This document shows positions 22,633 to 33,119 of a DNA stretch of 64,000 nucleotides, in pieces. How positions within the stretch are numbered: position 1 is the stretch's first letter; each line of letters begins with the position of its first letter. The stretch comes from Protula sp. h YS-2021 (Eukaryota; Annelida; Polychaeta; Sabellida; Serpulidae). The stretch covers positions 77,927,214 through 77,991,213 of the forward strand of contig OX457027.1 of assembly GCA_949752745.1 (NCBI GenBank), written 5' to 3'. The notes beneath the pieces were generated by a model. The model ran no database searches. It saw only the letters and a program-made list of their open reading frames with translations, and had not been told where the DNA came from. The translations under genes were made by a program, and so were the position numbers.

Positions 22633-23265
22633 TATTGCGTTTATGTGTAAGGCTGTGCACATGTACACAGAGTCCCCTTATTGTCCACTTCTGTTGTGTG
22701 TGATCTCGTTTTACACTCTGTGTTCTATGAAAAAAACTCGGCACTCGGAAATACAGCAGTTCTAAAAATTAACAGGATAGTCTGTGGACAATAATGCTCC
22801 TACTCACGACTGCACTGATTGCATATATCGTATGTATGTATCGTCAAATATATATTTATGTCAGCAAAGGAATTAAGTTATGAACAAGTATTAAAATTGT
22901 GACCCGGGTCACTTGTAAAGGAAGAGTGCAAAACAGGACCACAAAAATGTCCCTGAACAAGTCAGAAACAAACTGGAGCGGCCAGTGCACACAAAACATA
23001 AGGGTATAGGCTTATTTTACACACTTTCAATCGATACCTACTTACTTTCTTGTTTTTGTAAACAAAAACAAATGCCTCTCCGACTAAACTCATAATTCCC
23101 CCTCCTCCCCCAAAAACACTATTTTCCTTTTTTTTTTTTAATTACTGAAATAAAATATTCATTTCTGCAATCATAATCATAATTCATTGTAAACTACAGC
23201 AGTGTGCATAGCCCACATATCCCCCACAGCCCCCTCCCCCATCAGTTAAAGACGATTATCAATAG
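22633..23265. other. No gene recognised
   Basis: Unique-looking flank of the palindromic element, with CT-rich stretches and a poly-T run. Confidence 0.4.
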
Positions 23266-23269
23266 TAAA

Positions 23270-23775
23270 TGAAGAGCTAAAATTTTCCAAGTCCAGTTAG
23301 TGCATTTACCTTGGACGAACCTGGCCCATTTACAATACCGACCTGTGTTTGGTGTTTGTCCCCACAGAAGCTACAAACAACGTTTCATTAAAATCCCTGC
23401 AGTTGTTCTTGAGATATCGTGTCAACAAACTCATTCCGATGCAGAATAACTTCCAGGATTTGGTAAATTTCAAAGTCCATTTGGTTGATTTTCCTTGGGC
23501 CAACCTAACTCATTACCATACCGATCCTTGTTAGTGCTCACAGAAGCTACACACCAAGTTTCATTAAAATCCTTGCAGTTGTTCTTGAGATATCATGTTA
23601 ACAATAGTCAATCCAGAGCTGAAATTTTTCAAGTCCAGCTGGTCCATATTCCTTGGACAAACCTGGCCCATTTACAATACCGATCTGTGATTCTTCCCAT
23701 AGAAGGTACATACCAGGTTTCATTAAAGTCCTTGCAGCAGTTTTATTAAGTTATCGTGTTAACAAGCTCTTGATG
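23270..23775. repeat. Three ~175-bp tandem repeats
   Basis: Units read TTTCCAAGTCCAGYTGGT...CCTTGGACRAACCTGGCCCATTTACAATACCGATCTGTG...GAAGCTACATACCAAGTTTCATTAAAATCCTTGCAGTTGTTCTTGAGATATCGTGTTAACAA, differing by substitutions. A single related unit lies at 46,910-47,108. Confidence 0.8.
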
Positions 23776-24050
23776 GTATGGTCACTAAAACAAATATCAC
23801 TGCACATCTTTTTTATCAGTCTGGAAGATGGTAGCTAAAACGTATTTTACTGCAGGCCCTTATTATCCAGGTCTGAAGTTGGTCGCTAGAGTAGTTTTAC
23901 TGTACGTTACATTTTTATCCGGGTAGGGAAATTGGTCAAAACAGGCAGGTTTTACCGTACGTCTTTTTACGCAAATCTGAAAGGTGTCACGACAAATGGG
24001 TCTTGCTTTACATCTTTTTATCCAGGTTTTGAAGGTGGTCTGGGTTTTTT
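23776..24050. repeat. ~65-bp degenerate repeats
   Basis: TTTTACTGYAS...CTTTTTATCCAGGTCTGAAGGTGGTC recurs about four times with heavy divergence. Confidence 0.55.
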
Positions 24051-24630
24051 TGCTAACCGTCATGCTCCATTTCGGTGTCAATATGGTGAGCTGCTTCTCA
24101 TAACACAAGATGTCAGATGACTCACTTTTCAGGCGAAAAATGCTTCGAGGTACTGCAAACAATGCTAACCGATACAAATAGCTCCCACATATGGAACACC
24201 TTGGCAACCGAATCAAGTATGGGGCGAAAAAATCAACAGCTAGACCTGTTGAGACCTATAAATACAATAAAAGCATTTCATGACGCCGTAGATAACGACT
24301 TCATCACGCACCACAACTGACACTAAACCCTGACTGAGTGGCATGTTACGTAATAGTCGTAGGTGAGAAACGCACAAAAATCTCAATTGCAGGCAATAAC
24401 AAATAGCAGTGGACCGACAGTACTGCTGTTACTGTTTGGAAGCATTCTAAAGAATGCAGGAACACTAGAGAATCTTCTGAAAAACGCTGAAACCCCTAGC
24501 GGTGTTAACAACTATGCTAAGTTAACAAAAGAGCCAAAAAAAAATGGGGAGGCGAGGGAGGGAGGGAGAAGGGGAGGGGAGGATATTGGCGTTATGCATC
24601 CTTCTTGATTTTCTATACGAGTTTAATAAT
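24051..24630. other. No gene recognised
   Basis: Short frames only (for example 24363-24608, ending in a purine-rich stretch). Confidence 0.4.
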
Positions 24631-24639
24631 GCTTAGCCA

Positions 24640-25580
24640 AGACCGTGCGACTTATCCGAAGAATAAATACACCAAGTTCAAAGTCGATCCGACTTTCCGC
24701 TATCGAGCTAGTTTCCTTAACAACAGATAATTTTTTACATAATGATGCTTTTCTTAATTTCACCACACGTGTCAAAAGTTGAAAAGGCGTTTGATTGACC
24801 CAAGGAATACCGATATAAAATTTGAAGTCGATAGGACTTTCCGTTACTGAGATATTTTGCACAAAAGATCTTGTTTAAGATATATTCACATTTTACGCGA
24901 TTACGTCATACGCCGCATTCGATCGCTGTTCTCGAGAAGGAATTTTATGTAATCTTTCGGACCAACCAAGCAACAATAACACCAAGTTTCAACTTTCTCC
25001 GATGTTTAGCGGCTGAGAAATTTCACACACAAGATTTTACATAATGAAGTTATACACCTGCCCTAATCATGTGACATGCGTCAAAAGTTGATAGAACCGT
25101 CAGATTGACTCAAAGAATACGCATATAAAATTTGAAATCGATAGGACTTTCCGTTATTAGATATTTTGCGCACAAGATCTTGTTCAAAATATATTCATAT
25201 TTTACGCGATGACATCATACGCCACATTCGTTTGTTGTACTCGAGAAAGAAATTCATAGAATCTTTTAAATCTACCAGGAACAAATCCCACCAAGTTTCA
25301 ACTTTCTCCGATGTTCACCGACTGAGAAATTTTGCACACAAGAATTTTACGTAATGACGTCATACACTTGCCCTGATCATGTGATATGCGTCAAAAGATG
25401 ACAGAACCGTCCAACCTAACCAAGGAATAAATTTATCAAGTTTGAAGTCGATCGGATGTTTCGTTCTCGAGATATCTTGCACACATTTTGTTCACAAGAC
25501 TGACACACACATACACGTACACACACAGAACGTACAAGCACCATGTCTCCCCTTGGTCGAGGAGGCATAATAAGCAACAC
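24640..25580. repeat. ~175-bp degenerate tandem repeats
   Basis: Units carry CCAAGGAATA, AAATTTGAAGTCGATAGGACTTTCCGTTA, GAGATATTTTGCACA and CATTTTACGCGAT...GTCATACGCC. The block ends in a CACACACATACACGTACACACAC tract and CCCCTTGGTCGAGGAGGC, probably the tail of a worn retroposon. Confidence 0.65.
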
Positions 25581-25799
25581 AATCAAAGAAAGCTGCACCA
25601 CTAACACGTCAAGAAGAGCTCAAGACTAGGTTAATGAAATCAGAGCAATAGTCAGGCTCAGTGTGAGTGATGCACCACTAACACCTGAAGATACAGCGCA
25701 ACACTAGATGTTGCTCAAAAGGACTATTGGCGGATATGTATACAGTAGATATAGCCAGGCAGGTACCAATGCTCGTCACGTGTGTTCAAAATTTCGACA

Positions 25800-26433
25800 A
25801 AGCAAAGCCATATACTTAGCGTCACTTAAGATTTAAAAAAAAAATCGCCAATATTTCCGATAATTTGGAGAATCCTCAACAAAACAAATATTAGCCAGGT
25901 AAGTACCAGCATCCGCTTCCATTCTTCAGACAGTAAGATTACATCCCAAGGAATTGGGGTTTTTACTAATATTTCTGACATTTTTTTCCAATTCACGAGA
26001 AAAAAGCTATAGTAAGTTAATTACCAATGACCGTTATCTTGACCAAAGTTTTATTTTCTGGCATCGGTTAAGATTAACTAATAAATTATTCTGTTGCCAA
26101 TTTCTGGCGACTAAAAAATAGTAATAGCAGGAAGGTAGTAATGCTATCTTTACTTCAAATTTTAAAATTTGAAATTTCTCTACCGTCAGTTAAGATTTTA
26201 GGAAAAGAATTTGGGTTTTTATTCATATTTCGCAATTTTCTTTCGAAGCACCAAAAAGAGTAACAGCCAGGTAAGGACCACTGTCCGCTATCTCTAATTA
26301 TATCTCAAGACAGCAAGTATATTTCCGGTGGCATTTAGGATTTTACTAAAAATTGTTATTTTTTCGCCAACATTTCGCCAATTTTATTTTTGAACCGACA
26401 AAAAATAAGTAATAGCCAGGTGGAAATATATAT
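25800..26433 (+). repeat. ~150-bp tandem array, left of the Polinton
   Basis: Same unit as 387-2165, in the opposite orientation. It continues at 46,814 after the Polinton, so the Polinton split one array. Confidence 0.8.
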
Positions 26434-26439
26434 CATTGC

Positions 26440-26870
26440 AGTAGGGTAAAAGTGGGGCTTCTAAAACAGGAAGTGACGTCATAATGACGTCACGTGGTGT
26501 TTTAGAAGCCCCATGGGGTTTCTAAAACAGTGACGTCATATTGACGTCATATTGACGTGATATTGACGTCATATGGACGTCATATGGTTGTCATATGGAC
26601 GTCATATGAACGTCACATGAACGTCATAATGACGTGAGGAGTTGTTTTAGAAGCCCCATGGGGTTTCTAAAACAGTGACGTCATTATGACGTGTTATGGA
26701 CGTGTTATGGACGTGTTATGGAAGTGATATGGAGGTCATATGGAGGTGATATGGAGGTGATATGGAGGTCATATGAACGTCATATGAACGTCATATGAAC
26801 GTCATAATGACGTAATATGGAGAGTGGGCGGCCATTCAAACAACCATTCAAACGACCATTCAAACGGGTG
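26440..26870 (+). repeat. Left terminal inverted repeat of the Polinton
   Basis: Matches 46366-46807 inverted, up to CAAACGGGTG. It contains GGAAGTGACGTCATAATGACGTCA, two 30-bp palindromes centred on CCCCATGGGG (26499-26528 and 26644-26673), and about two dozen ~12-bp units of the GACGTCATATG type. CATTCAAACGAC units close it. Confidence 0.95.
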
Positions 26871-26959
26871 GCGATTCAAACAACCATTCAAACGGGCAAC
26901 CATTCAAACGACCAGTCAAACGGGCAGCCAGACAAAATGACACCCGGACAAAATGGTGC

Positions 26960-27165
26960 CCGGACAAAATGACACCCGAGCACCCGAGCACCCGAGCACT
27001 TGAGCACCCGAGCACTCGAGCACTCCAGCACTCAAGCACCCGAGCACTCGAGCACCCGAGCACTTGAGCACTCGAGCACTTGAGCACTCGAGCACTCGAG
27101 CACTTGAGCACTCGAGCACTCGAGCACCCGAGCACTCGAGCACTTGAGCACTTGAGCACCCGGAC
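26960..27165. repeat. 9-bp minisatellite GAGCACTCG/GAGCACCCG
   Basis: More than twenty units of GAGCAC followed by TCG, CCG or TTG. It produces spurious open frames of the SSARVLECSS type on the minus strand. Confidence 0.9.
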
Positions 27166-27299
27166 AGCAAAGGGTTCATAGAGACATGGTTAGAGCTGGC
27201 CTGCTGTGTATTTTGACCCATCAATGACGTCACACAGAGCGACTCAAGCTTGCAACCAACTGATGGATAGGCAATCCGGGGCCAGCCGTACAGTAGGTC

Positions 27300-27445
27300 G
27301 ACAGGCCCCCCGGGGCCTGCCACCACCAGCTTGGCAAGCCCCCCGGGGCCTGCCAAACATCAGGTTGGTAGGCCCCCCCCGGGGCCTGCCAAACATCAGG
27401 TTGGTAGGCCCCCCCCCCCGGCTCACCGGCCCATGAGCTCACCGG
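27300..27445. repeat. GC-rich palindromic repeats (GGCAGGCCCCGGGG type)
   Basis: Three units of about 34 bp with runs of 5-11 C and the self-complementary CCCCGGGG, each followed by CCTGCCAAACATCAGGTTGGTAGG or a variant. Strong secondary structure is likely. Confidence 0.8.
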
Positions 27446-27456
27446 CCCATAACCAC

Positions 27457-28426
27457 AGAGAGGTCTCCATGCATTGTGGCCATATACAAGCAACAATCCT
27501 TTCTTTAAAGCTTTCTCACTATTCTAACACCTATGGCAACCAAACCAACGGACACCCAGACACACGGACACCCAGACACGGACACCCAGACACACGGACA
27601 CCCAGACAGTCCTTTTTTTTTGTTTTTTTTATAGTTTTCATCCCTCTTCACCCACATCAAACCAAACCACGGAAACAAGTGTTTTTTAGGGCTTTTACCG
27701 TTCTTCCAGCACACACACGTTCACTAATGGATTGCCGTAGCAGTAATTAAAAATGAGCACTCTTTTTCCTTAAGGAAGAGAGGTGTCTCCATGCATTGCG
27801 GCCATTTACAAGCAACAATCCTTTCTTTAAAGCTTTCTTACTCTTTTAACACCTATGGCAACCAAACCAACGGACACCCAGACACACGGACACCCAGACA
27901 CGGACACCCAGACACACGGACACCCATACATGCGTTTTTTTTTATCCCTCTCTCTTTCCACACACACCAAATCACGGCAGCAACTGTTTTTTAGGGCTTT
28001 TCTCGTTCTCCAAGCACACACACCATCACTAATGGATTGCCGTGGCAGCAATTAAAAATGAGCACTCTTTTCCTTAAGGAAGAGAGGTGTCTCCATGCAT
28101 TGCGACCATATACAAGCAACAATCCTTTCTTTAAAGCTTTCTCACTATTCTAACACCTATGACAACCAAACCAACGGACACCCAGACACACGGACACCCA
28201 GACACGGACACCCAGACACACGGACACCCAGACAGTCCTTTTTTTGTTTTTTTTTTAGTTTTTATCCCTCTTCACCCACATCAAACCAAACCACGGAAAC
28301 AAGTGTTTTTTCAGGGCTTTTACATGCATATCCCATCACTAATGGCTTGTCGTAGCAGCAATTAAAAATGAGTACTGTTTTTCCTTAAGGGGGAGAACTC
28401 TCCATGCATTGCGGCTACGAAAACCG

Positions 28427-28478
<52 letters not shown>

Positions 28479-28880
28479 CACACATAGACACACATAGACA
28501 CACATACATATGTTTTTTTTTATTTTTATCCCTCTCTCTCTCCACACACACCAAATCACGGCAGCAACTGTTTTTCGGTGTTTTCTCACTCTCTAACCAA
28601 GCCATTGCAGCAACAATTAGTAAATGAGCACTCTTTTCCTTAAGGGATGCTGTGTTTTAACCACAGAGAGGTCTCCATGCATTGTGGCCATATACAAGCA
28701 ACAATCCTTTCTTTAAAGCTTTCTCACTATTCTAACACCTATGACAACCAAACCAACGGACGCCCAGACACACGGACACCCAGACACGGACACCCAGACA
28801 CACGGACACCCAGACAGTCGTTTTTTTTTTTTTTGTTTTTTTTTATCCCTCTCTCTCTCTACACATATAGCAATAGCCAC
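27457..28880. repeat. Five ~310-bp tandem repeats
   Basis: Units start near 27,457, 27,777, 28,080, 28,392 (short, with a CA microsatellite at 28,428-28,510) and 28,660. Each has GTCTCCATGCATTGYGGCC, CAAGCAACAATCCTTTC, ACGGACACCCAGACACACGG tracts, a poly-T run, and a tail with CACTAATGGATTGCCGTAGCAG. No coding capacity is conserved. It fills the left interior of the Polinton in place of genes. Confidence 0.88.
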
Positions 28881-28890
28881 AACTGATTCA

Positions 28891-29240
28891 GCGTTATATT
28901 TCTCAAGCCTGGGTATTTATTTTAAACCCAGACAGTGGCTTATTTCTCTCTCTCTTCACACACATAACACAACAGACGGTCAGACAGACAGATTTAGCGT
29001 TCGATTTCTCAAGCCTGGATATTTTTAACCCAGACAGCAAATTCTTTTTGCTTTCTCAGACAGGCAGACGGACAGATTTAGCGTTTCATTTCTCATGCCA
29101 GGGTATTTTTAACCCAGACAGCAATTTGTTTTGCTTTCTCAGACGGGCAGACGGACAGATTTAGCGTTTCATTTCTCATGCCAGGGTATTTTTAACCCAG
29201 GCAGCAATTTGTTTAGCTTTTTCAGACGGTCAGACGGACA
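28891..29240 (-). repeat. Four degenerate copies of a gene 3'-end module
   Basis: On the minus strand each copy has a short inverted repeat (GGGTTAAAAATACCC or a close form at 29101-29115, 29184-29198, 29015-29033 and 28909-28931), then about 5-7 bases, then AGAAATGAAACGC or a variant (29081-29093, 29164-29176, 28997-29009, 28891-28903). This is the layout of the stem-loop plus purine-rich element that ends the 29433-30608 gene, repeated downstream of it. Confidence 0.7.
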
Positions 29241-29326
29241 GATGGAGCTATAAATCAATGATTTATAGTCCTCTTTTTTTTTTAGCATTTCCCACACTCT
29301 CATTCATACTAAGATTGTCTGATGAA

Positions 29327-29370
29327 GCGTTTCATTTCGTAATAATGGGAGGGCCGCTAAAAAGCGGCCC
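29327..29370 (-). terminator. Stem-loop and downstream element ending the 29433 gene
   Basis: Perfect 7-bp stem GGGCCGC/GCGGCCC with a 6-nt loop (29351-29370), 62 bases after the stop. Eight bases further on the minus strand comes TTACGAAATGAAACGC (29342-29327). Stem and loop are longer than in canonical histone ends, but the downstream element and spacing match the two canonical copies at the right end. Confidence 0.6.
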
Positions 29371-29432
29371 TGGAGGGATTTCCGTAGTCTGGTCCTGGTC
29401 ACTGCCTCTTGTCATCAGTTCTCCTGCCGCTG

Positions 29433-30608
29433 TCACTGCCTCCCGCCATCGGTTCTCCTGCCGCCGCCACTGGCGCCGCCGCTGACGCCACCGCTGGCAC
29501 CGCTGCCGCCACCAACCTCGCCACAGCCACACTTCCGCTTATGTGCCGCAACCGCGGCCCTGCTCGAGGTGAATCCTTTGCCCTGGACACTACAAAAATA
29601 ATATTGGGACTTCAAAGCCTCCGGGCATTGCTGCTCATGCATTCTCATTGAATATTCTACCGGAAAGCCAAAATGGCAGAATTCACAATATTTAACATTA
29701 TCCAAAGTGCCCAAGATTTGCATGACCTCCTGGAAATCTGACTCTTTTCTAGAGACATCCTCCAGTTTCATCTGAGCAGGTTCGTTGTTGCGGTCAGTGT
29801 TTGAAGGTGACTGTATGAGGCTGACTGTATCCGAAATACTGGCGACAGCGATTGTAAGCTCATCGTCAGGAGCTGGTGGCGGACTGTCCGGTCTTGTAAC
29901 GGTTGCGCTTGGTGCCGCCAGCACCTTCCGGACAGTCACATCAGCTTCCTTTTGATTCACTTTCAACGGGGTCGTCATCGTTGACGCAGCGACTTTGACA
30001 GGAGTTGCTCTGGCAGGAGGAGTCTCTGTCATCGTTGCTGCGATCACTCTGGCTGGAGGAGTCTCTGTCATCGTTGCCGCGGTCACTCTGGTCACTCTGG
30101 TCACTTTGGTCACTTCCTGGCAGGGCGACGGGTCCCTGGGCGGCGAACGATGGCGTAGTCGCTTATGGCTCTCCTCCGCCGCCCTGCCAAACAGGTTGAA
30201 CCGTTCCTCTGGTCTGTTCCCAAGGAAATTTCTCCACTTTCGAAACAGAAAAGTTTGATATTCAATGTAAATCTCCTCCCAGAAGTTGATATCCTTCGGT
30301 GATAGGAAGTAGCGGCCCCGAAGCTCATCCGAAAAAAACTCGTCCTTATACAACATGGTTGAATTTCGATGTGCTCGCTTCCGAAACAGAAAAATTTGAT
30401 ATTCTATAAATATCTCCTCCCAGAGGTTGACATCCCTCGCTGATAGAAAATAGCGACCTCGAAGCTCATCCGAAAAAAACTCGTCCTTGTACTGCATGAT
30501 TAAATTTCGATGTGTTCGCTTCAAAGGTTCAAAGCAGACTGACTGCACACAGACTGCAAAGCAAACTGATCGACCCCCCCCCTCCCTAGAGGCAGAAGCA
30601 GACGGCAT
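29433..30608 (-). CDS. Zinc-finger protein with duplicated N-terminal motif and Gly-rich tail
   Basis: 391 codons from the first ATG; the next ATG (30497, codon 38) is a better start, because ACTATATG around the first ATG looks like a TATA box. Near the N-terminus, a ~45-residue block with YKDEFFSDELRGRYFLS and LWEEIxIEYQ occurs twice with few changes. A Pro/Thr/Ala/Met-rich linker with several ARVIAATMTETPP-like repeats follows. Near the C-terminus is a C2HC finger (CEFC, then H and C) and a second, degenerate finger lacking one Cys. The tail is Gly/Ser/Ala-rich. It is the leftmost Polinton gene, divergent from the 30807 gene. I do not recognise a family. A DNA- or RNA-binding accessory role is plausible. 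Confidence 0.75.
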   Translation of the reverse strand: MPSASASREGGGRSVCFAVCVQSVCFEPLKRTHRNLIMQYKDEFFSDELRGRYFLSARDVNLWEEIFIEYQIFLFRKRAHRNSTMLYKDEFFSDELRGRYFLSPKDINFWEEIYIEYQTFLFRKWRNFLGNRPEERFNLFGRAAEESHKRLRHRSPPRDPSPCQEVTKVTRVTRVTAATMTETPPARVIAATMTETPPARATPVKVAASTMTTPLKVNQKEADVTVRKVLAAPSATVTRPDSPPPAPDDELTIAVASISDTVSLIQSPSNTDRNNEPAQMKLEDVSRKESDFQEVMQILGTLDNVKYCEFCHFGFPVEYSMRMHEQQCPEALKSQYYFCSVQGKGFTSSRAAVAAHKRKCGCGEVGGGSGASGGVSGGASGGGRRTDGGRQ

Positions 30609-30722
30609 ATAGTAGGGACCCCCCCCGGCCCAGCTACCTAGTGAGCCCCCCCCCCGGCCCAGCTACCTAGTGAGCCCCCCCCGGCCCAGCTACCTAGTGA
30701 GCCCCCCCCTCCCGGCTACTTT
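30609..30722. repeat. C-run repeats between divergent genes
   Basis: Three to four units of GAGCCCCCCCCGGCCCAGCTACCTAGT. On the minus strand these are G-runs able to form G-quadruplexes. A comparable array lies between the right-end divergent genes (45,447-45,598). Confidence 0.85.
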
Positions 30723-30755
30723 TTACGCCGCTGGCTCACGGCTCACCGTCAGTAG

Positions 30756-30765
30756 CATAAAAAGG
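30756..30765 (+). promoter_or_regulatory. TATA-like box of the 30807 gene
   Basis: CATAAAAAGG, 42 bases before the ATG. Confidence 0.55.
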
Positions 30766-30806
30766 TCGGGTTGACACCACTCTAATCATTGCATTGCCAA
30801 ACCATC

Positions 30807-31871
30807 ATGGAGACGTCTCGAAACGCAGCAACGGCTAACAACATGGAAATTGATAGCCTGTTCAGCAATGAAACAATGGCTTTTACAGATGCAGTTTTAA
30901 CTGCAGAGGAGACTGCTGCCTTCCTAAGTACACTAAAAGAAGCTGAAAAAGCCTTGGAGGAAGCATTAGGGGCTCCGTCAGCCGTGTCTACAGTACAGCA
31001 AACTAGGCCTGAAGAAGTACAGCCAGTACAGCAAGCAATGCCCGATCCCGAGGGATCTGACTACCCGTTCTGGGTTGCCAATGCGCTTGTAAATGGTAGC
31101 GCCAAACCACTTAGTACAAAGTTACAGGCTCATCTAGAGCATCTTGAGGAGGAAGAAGTGGTCATGTCAAGCGATGACGACGGTGACGACGACGATGACG
31201 ACAATGGCGACAATGACGACAATGACGACAGCGACGACGATGAAAAGCAGCTCAAATCTAAATTCGAATTGAGCAAAAGCATTCCTGTTACTGAAGAAGA
31301 CGTCACGCTGTTGAAACGGAACTTTCAAGCAGTGATTCCTCTGATAGATTGTAACATTTTATGGTGCTTATGTGAAGAAGGCTTTTTCGACCAACACACA
31401 TACATATACCTAACGGAAGAAGTGAACACTGTCATTCAGCTTATCTACATGCTAGAAGGAAACATAGAGCATGTTCCCGCGTCAGAGCCACAGTTCTCCG
31501 AAGCCATGACCCGACGTTTCGTTCAACTTATTAGAAGTCTTCATGAGGAACTTTTTAAGACATTATGTCTACCGGCGCCAAAGTGTGTTGACGAAGATTG
31601 CGATTCCAAATGTGCAAAGGTCATGCTACATGGCTTCAAGTACCTTGAAGAACGTATTAAGGTGTACGAGATGATGGCCTACCTCTATGAAAAAGGATAT
31701 TTCACCATGCCAATGCTCTTCCAATGGATAATTGGAAGTCGCAAACGAGGAGATTTTTTAGTGATCGTCATGAGACAATCTCTAACAGACGGTTTACCAA
31801 CAGCCTTTCTGGATGGTTTCAACGAGATCACTCCGCGATTTTGCAAACATCTCATGAAAACATACATGTAA
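30807..31871 (+). CDS. Acidic protein with two possible CARD/death-fold repeats
   Basis: 354 residues from ATG in a CATCATGG context; an in-frame TTG upstream is ignored. Residues 1-120 are acidic and low in recognisable motifs, and 121-146 are almost pure Asp. Residues 166-253 look like a six-helix CARD: a LLKRNFQAVIPLI first helix, then a DCNILWCLCEEGFFDQHTY stretch that resembles the L-x-x-GV-L-T loop of CARDs, then further amphipathic helices. Residues 280-350 repeat the plan (YLYEKGYFTMPMLFQWI, then FLDGFNEITPRFCKHLM). The fold call rests on pattern memory, not on a search. If right, the protein may meddle with host apoptosis or inflammasome-type signalling, as accessory genes of animal DNA viruses often do. 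Confidence 0.6.
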   Translation: METSRNAATANNMEIDSLFSNETMAFTDAVLTAEETAAFLSTLKEAEKALEEALGAPSAVSTVQQTRPEEVQPVQQAMPDPEGSDYPFWVANALVNGSAKPLSTKLQAHLEHLEEEEVVMSSDDDGDDDDDDNGDNDDNDDSDDDEKQLKSKFELSKSIPVTEEDVTLLKRNFQAVIPLIDCNILWCLCEEGFFDQHTYIYLTEEVNTVIQLIYMLEGNIEHVPASEPQFSEAMTRRFVQLIRSLHEELFKTLCLPAPKCVDEDCDSKCAKVMLHGFKYLEERIKVYEMMAYLYEKGYFTMPMLFQWIIGSRKRGDFLVIVMRQSLTDGLPTAFLDGFNEITPRFCKHLMKTYM

Positions 31872-31875
31872 TGTC

Positions 31876-31886
31876 CATATAAAAGG
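31876..31886 (+). promoter_or_regulatory. TATA box of the 31926 gene
   Basis: CATATAAAAGG five bases after the previous stop and 40 bases before the ATG. It suggests separate transcription from the upstream gene. Confidence 0.7.
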
Positions 31887-31925
31887 AGTGAGGTGTCAAG
31901 TGCAGTCATCATTCGACGCGCAGCC

Positions 31926-32546
31926 ATGGAGAAGACAAGCAGCTTTAAAATTAGTGCAAACTTAACCATTACTGTGGAGCATGGACAATTTGGATTATTT
32001 CTTCGAATCAAACGTGGAGAGAGATGGCTTGCTTTATCACCATCCTTGTGGAAGATTGTGTGTCAGAACTTGACAAGATTACGTGACATTGGCTTCAAAC
32101 TGTACTTAACGCAAACGAAATGGCTTGAAGTCATTTCATACTTGGACATGCGCTATGTGAGTTTTGTGCAAGCATCACTGTTTGAAGGGAAAGAATACAA
32201 GTTTTACATCAACATGAATGATGGTGAATGGGAGACCTTGCTTCAGGAAATCCATAGCATAACCTCAACCTTACTGCCATGCACGGAATGTCATGGTAAG
32301 GAAACTTCTATCAAGCTACAAAAGGACAATCGGATGAAAGTGTCAAAGCTATCCAAGAAAAGACTGGCTGAAGTTCAATTGGAGAATATGGATGTGCAAA
32401 ATCAACTTGGACTTACCTGTGAATATTGTGGTGCTTACGGATATGCTGAGGATTATGATTGTCACTGCCACAAGTACAATTGCAAGTTGTGTGAACCAGA
32501 CAACTTCTGCAACAAGTGCGGCTCACTAACTGTTTCTGCGGTGTAA
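31926..32546 (+). CDS. PC4-like repeat protein with C-terminal Cys/His zinc region
   Basis: 206 residues from ATG in GCCATGG. Two consecutive units in residues 1-110 each have three beta-strand-like stretches ending in a W-centred helix (LSPSLWKIVCQNL; INMNDGEWETLLQEI). This is the strand-strand-strand-helix order of the PC4/Sub1 single-strand DNA-binding fold and matches the leftward cluster at 39.3-40.8 kb. The last 100 residues hold about ten Cys (CTECH, CEYCG, HCHKYNCKLC, CNKC), probably a zinc ribbon set. The PC4 relation is inference from the shared pattern. Confidence 0.65.
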   Translation: MEKTSSFKISANLTITVEHGQFGLFLRIKRGERWLALSPSLWKIVCQNLTRLRDIGFKLYLTQTKWLEVISYLDMRYVSFVQASLFEGKEYKFYINMNDGEWETLLQEIHSITSTLLPCTECHGKETSIKLQKDNRMKVSKLSKKRLAEVQLENMDVQNQLGLTCEYCGAYGYAEDYDCHCHKYNCKLCEPDNFCNKCGSLTVSAV

Positions 32547-32610
32547 GACTGAGAGTCATTTGTTTGCCAACCGTCACAGTGTGCAGACGTGTTATATGGA
32601 TATGTGAAAG

Positions 32611-32898
32611 ATGGATGTAGAGACGTGTTTCAAGGACAAGTATGTGGACTACATGATAAGTGAACTGGCGCGTTTTGGATCTATTCAACAACAACTGCAA
32701 CACTTTGACATTTATTGGGAACTTGCGCATTCCACGTTAAGTGTACCAAACTTACGTGAGGATTTCATCAAAGAGTGTATGTTTTCAAACATTGACGGAG
32801 CTGAGGAGTTTGATGTGGAAGCAGCATATCACTTCGCTCGATTTGATCCAAGACTGTTTGATGAAGTGAGAGAGTGGTTAATCTACATTGCAGTATAA
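32611..32898 (+). CDS. Small acidic protein, unrecognised
   Basis: 95 residues. It ends in FDPRLFDEVREWLIYIAV, weakly like part of the 43-residue frame at 33100. The stop TAA overlaps the next ATG (TAATG at 32896-32900). No known domain. Confidence 0.5.
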   Translation: MDVETCFKDKYVDYMISELARFGSIQQQLQHFDIYWELAHSTLSVPNLREDFIKECMFSNIDGAEEFDVEAAYHFARFDPRLFDEVREWLIYIAV

Positions 32899-33119
32899 TG
32901 ACAGACATTACATTAAGACAATATATTGTGCAAAAGACATATTGTGAAGAAATGTTATTAGCTGTAAAAAAGTTTGCATGTTTAGTATGTCCTGCTTGTC
33001 AAAATGAAGAGTGTTCAGAACATACTTGTCATTCTGCATGTGTCTATACATATTGGAATGAAGCTAAATATTACATTCATTTAGATAAAGTGTTAGATAA
33101 TGCAAATCAACGCTGTTGA
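32898..33119 (+). CDS. Small Cys-rich protein, unrecognised
   Basis: 73 residues from the ATG that overlaps the upstream stop. A central CLVCPACQNEECSEHTC segment and further Cys/His suggest zinc binding. No named family. Confidence 0.5.
   Translation: MTDITLRQYIVQKTYCEEMLLAVKKFACLVCPACQNEECSEHTCHSACVYTYWNEAKYYIHLDKVLDNANQRC

Noticed and set aside
26860..27436. Frames of up to 146 codons in the left Polinton interior
   Set aside because: Made by the GAGCAC minisatellite and C-run repeats.
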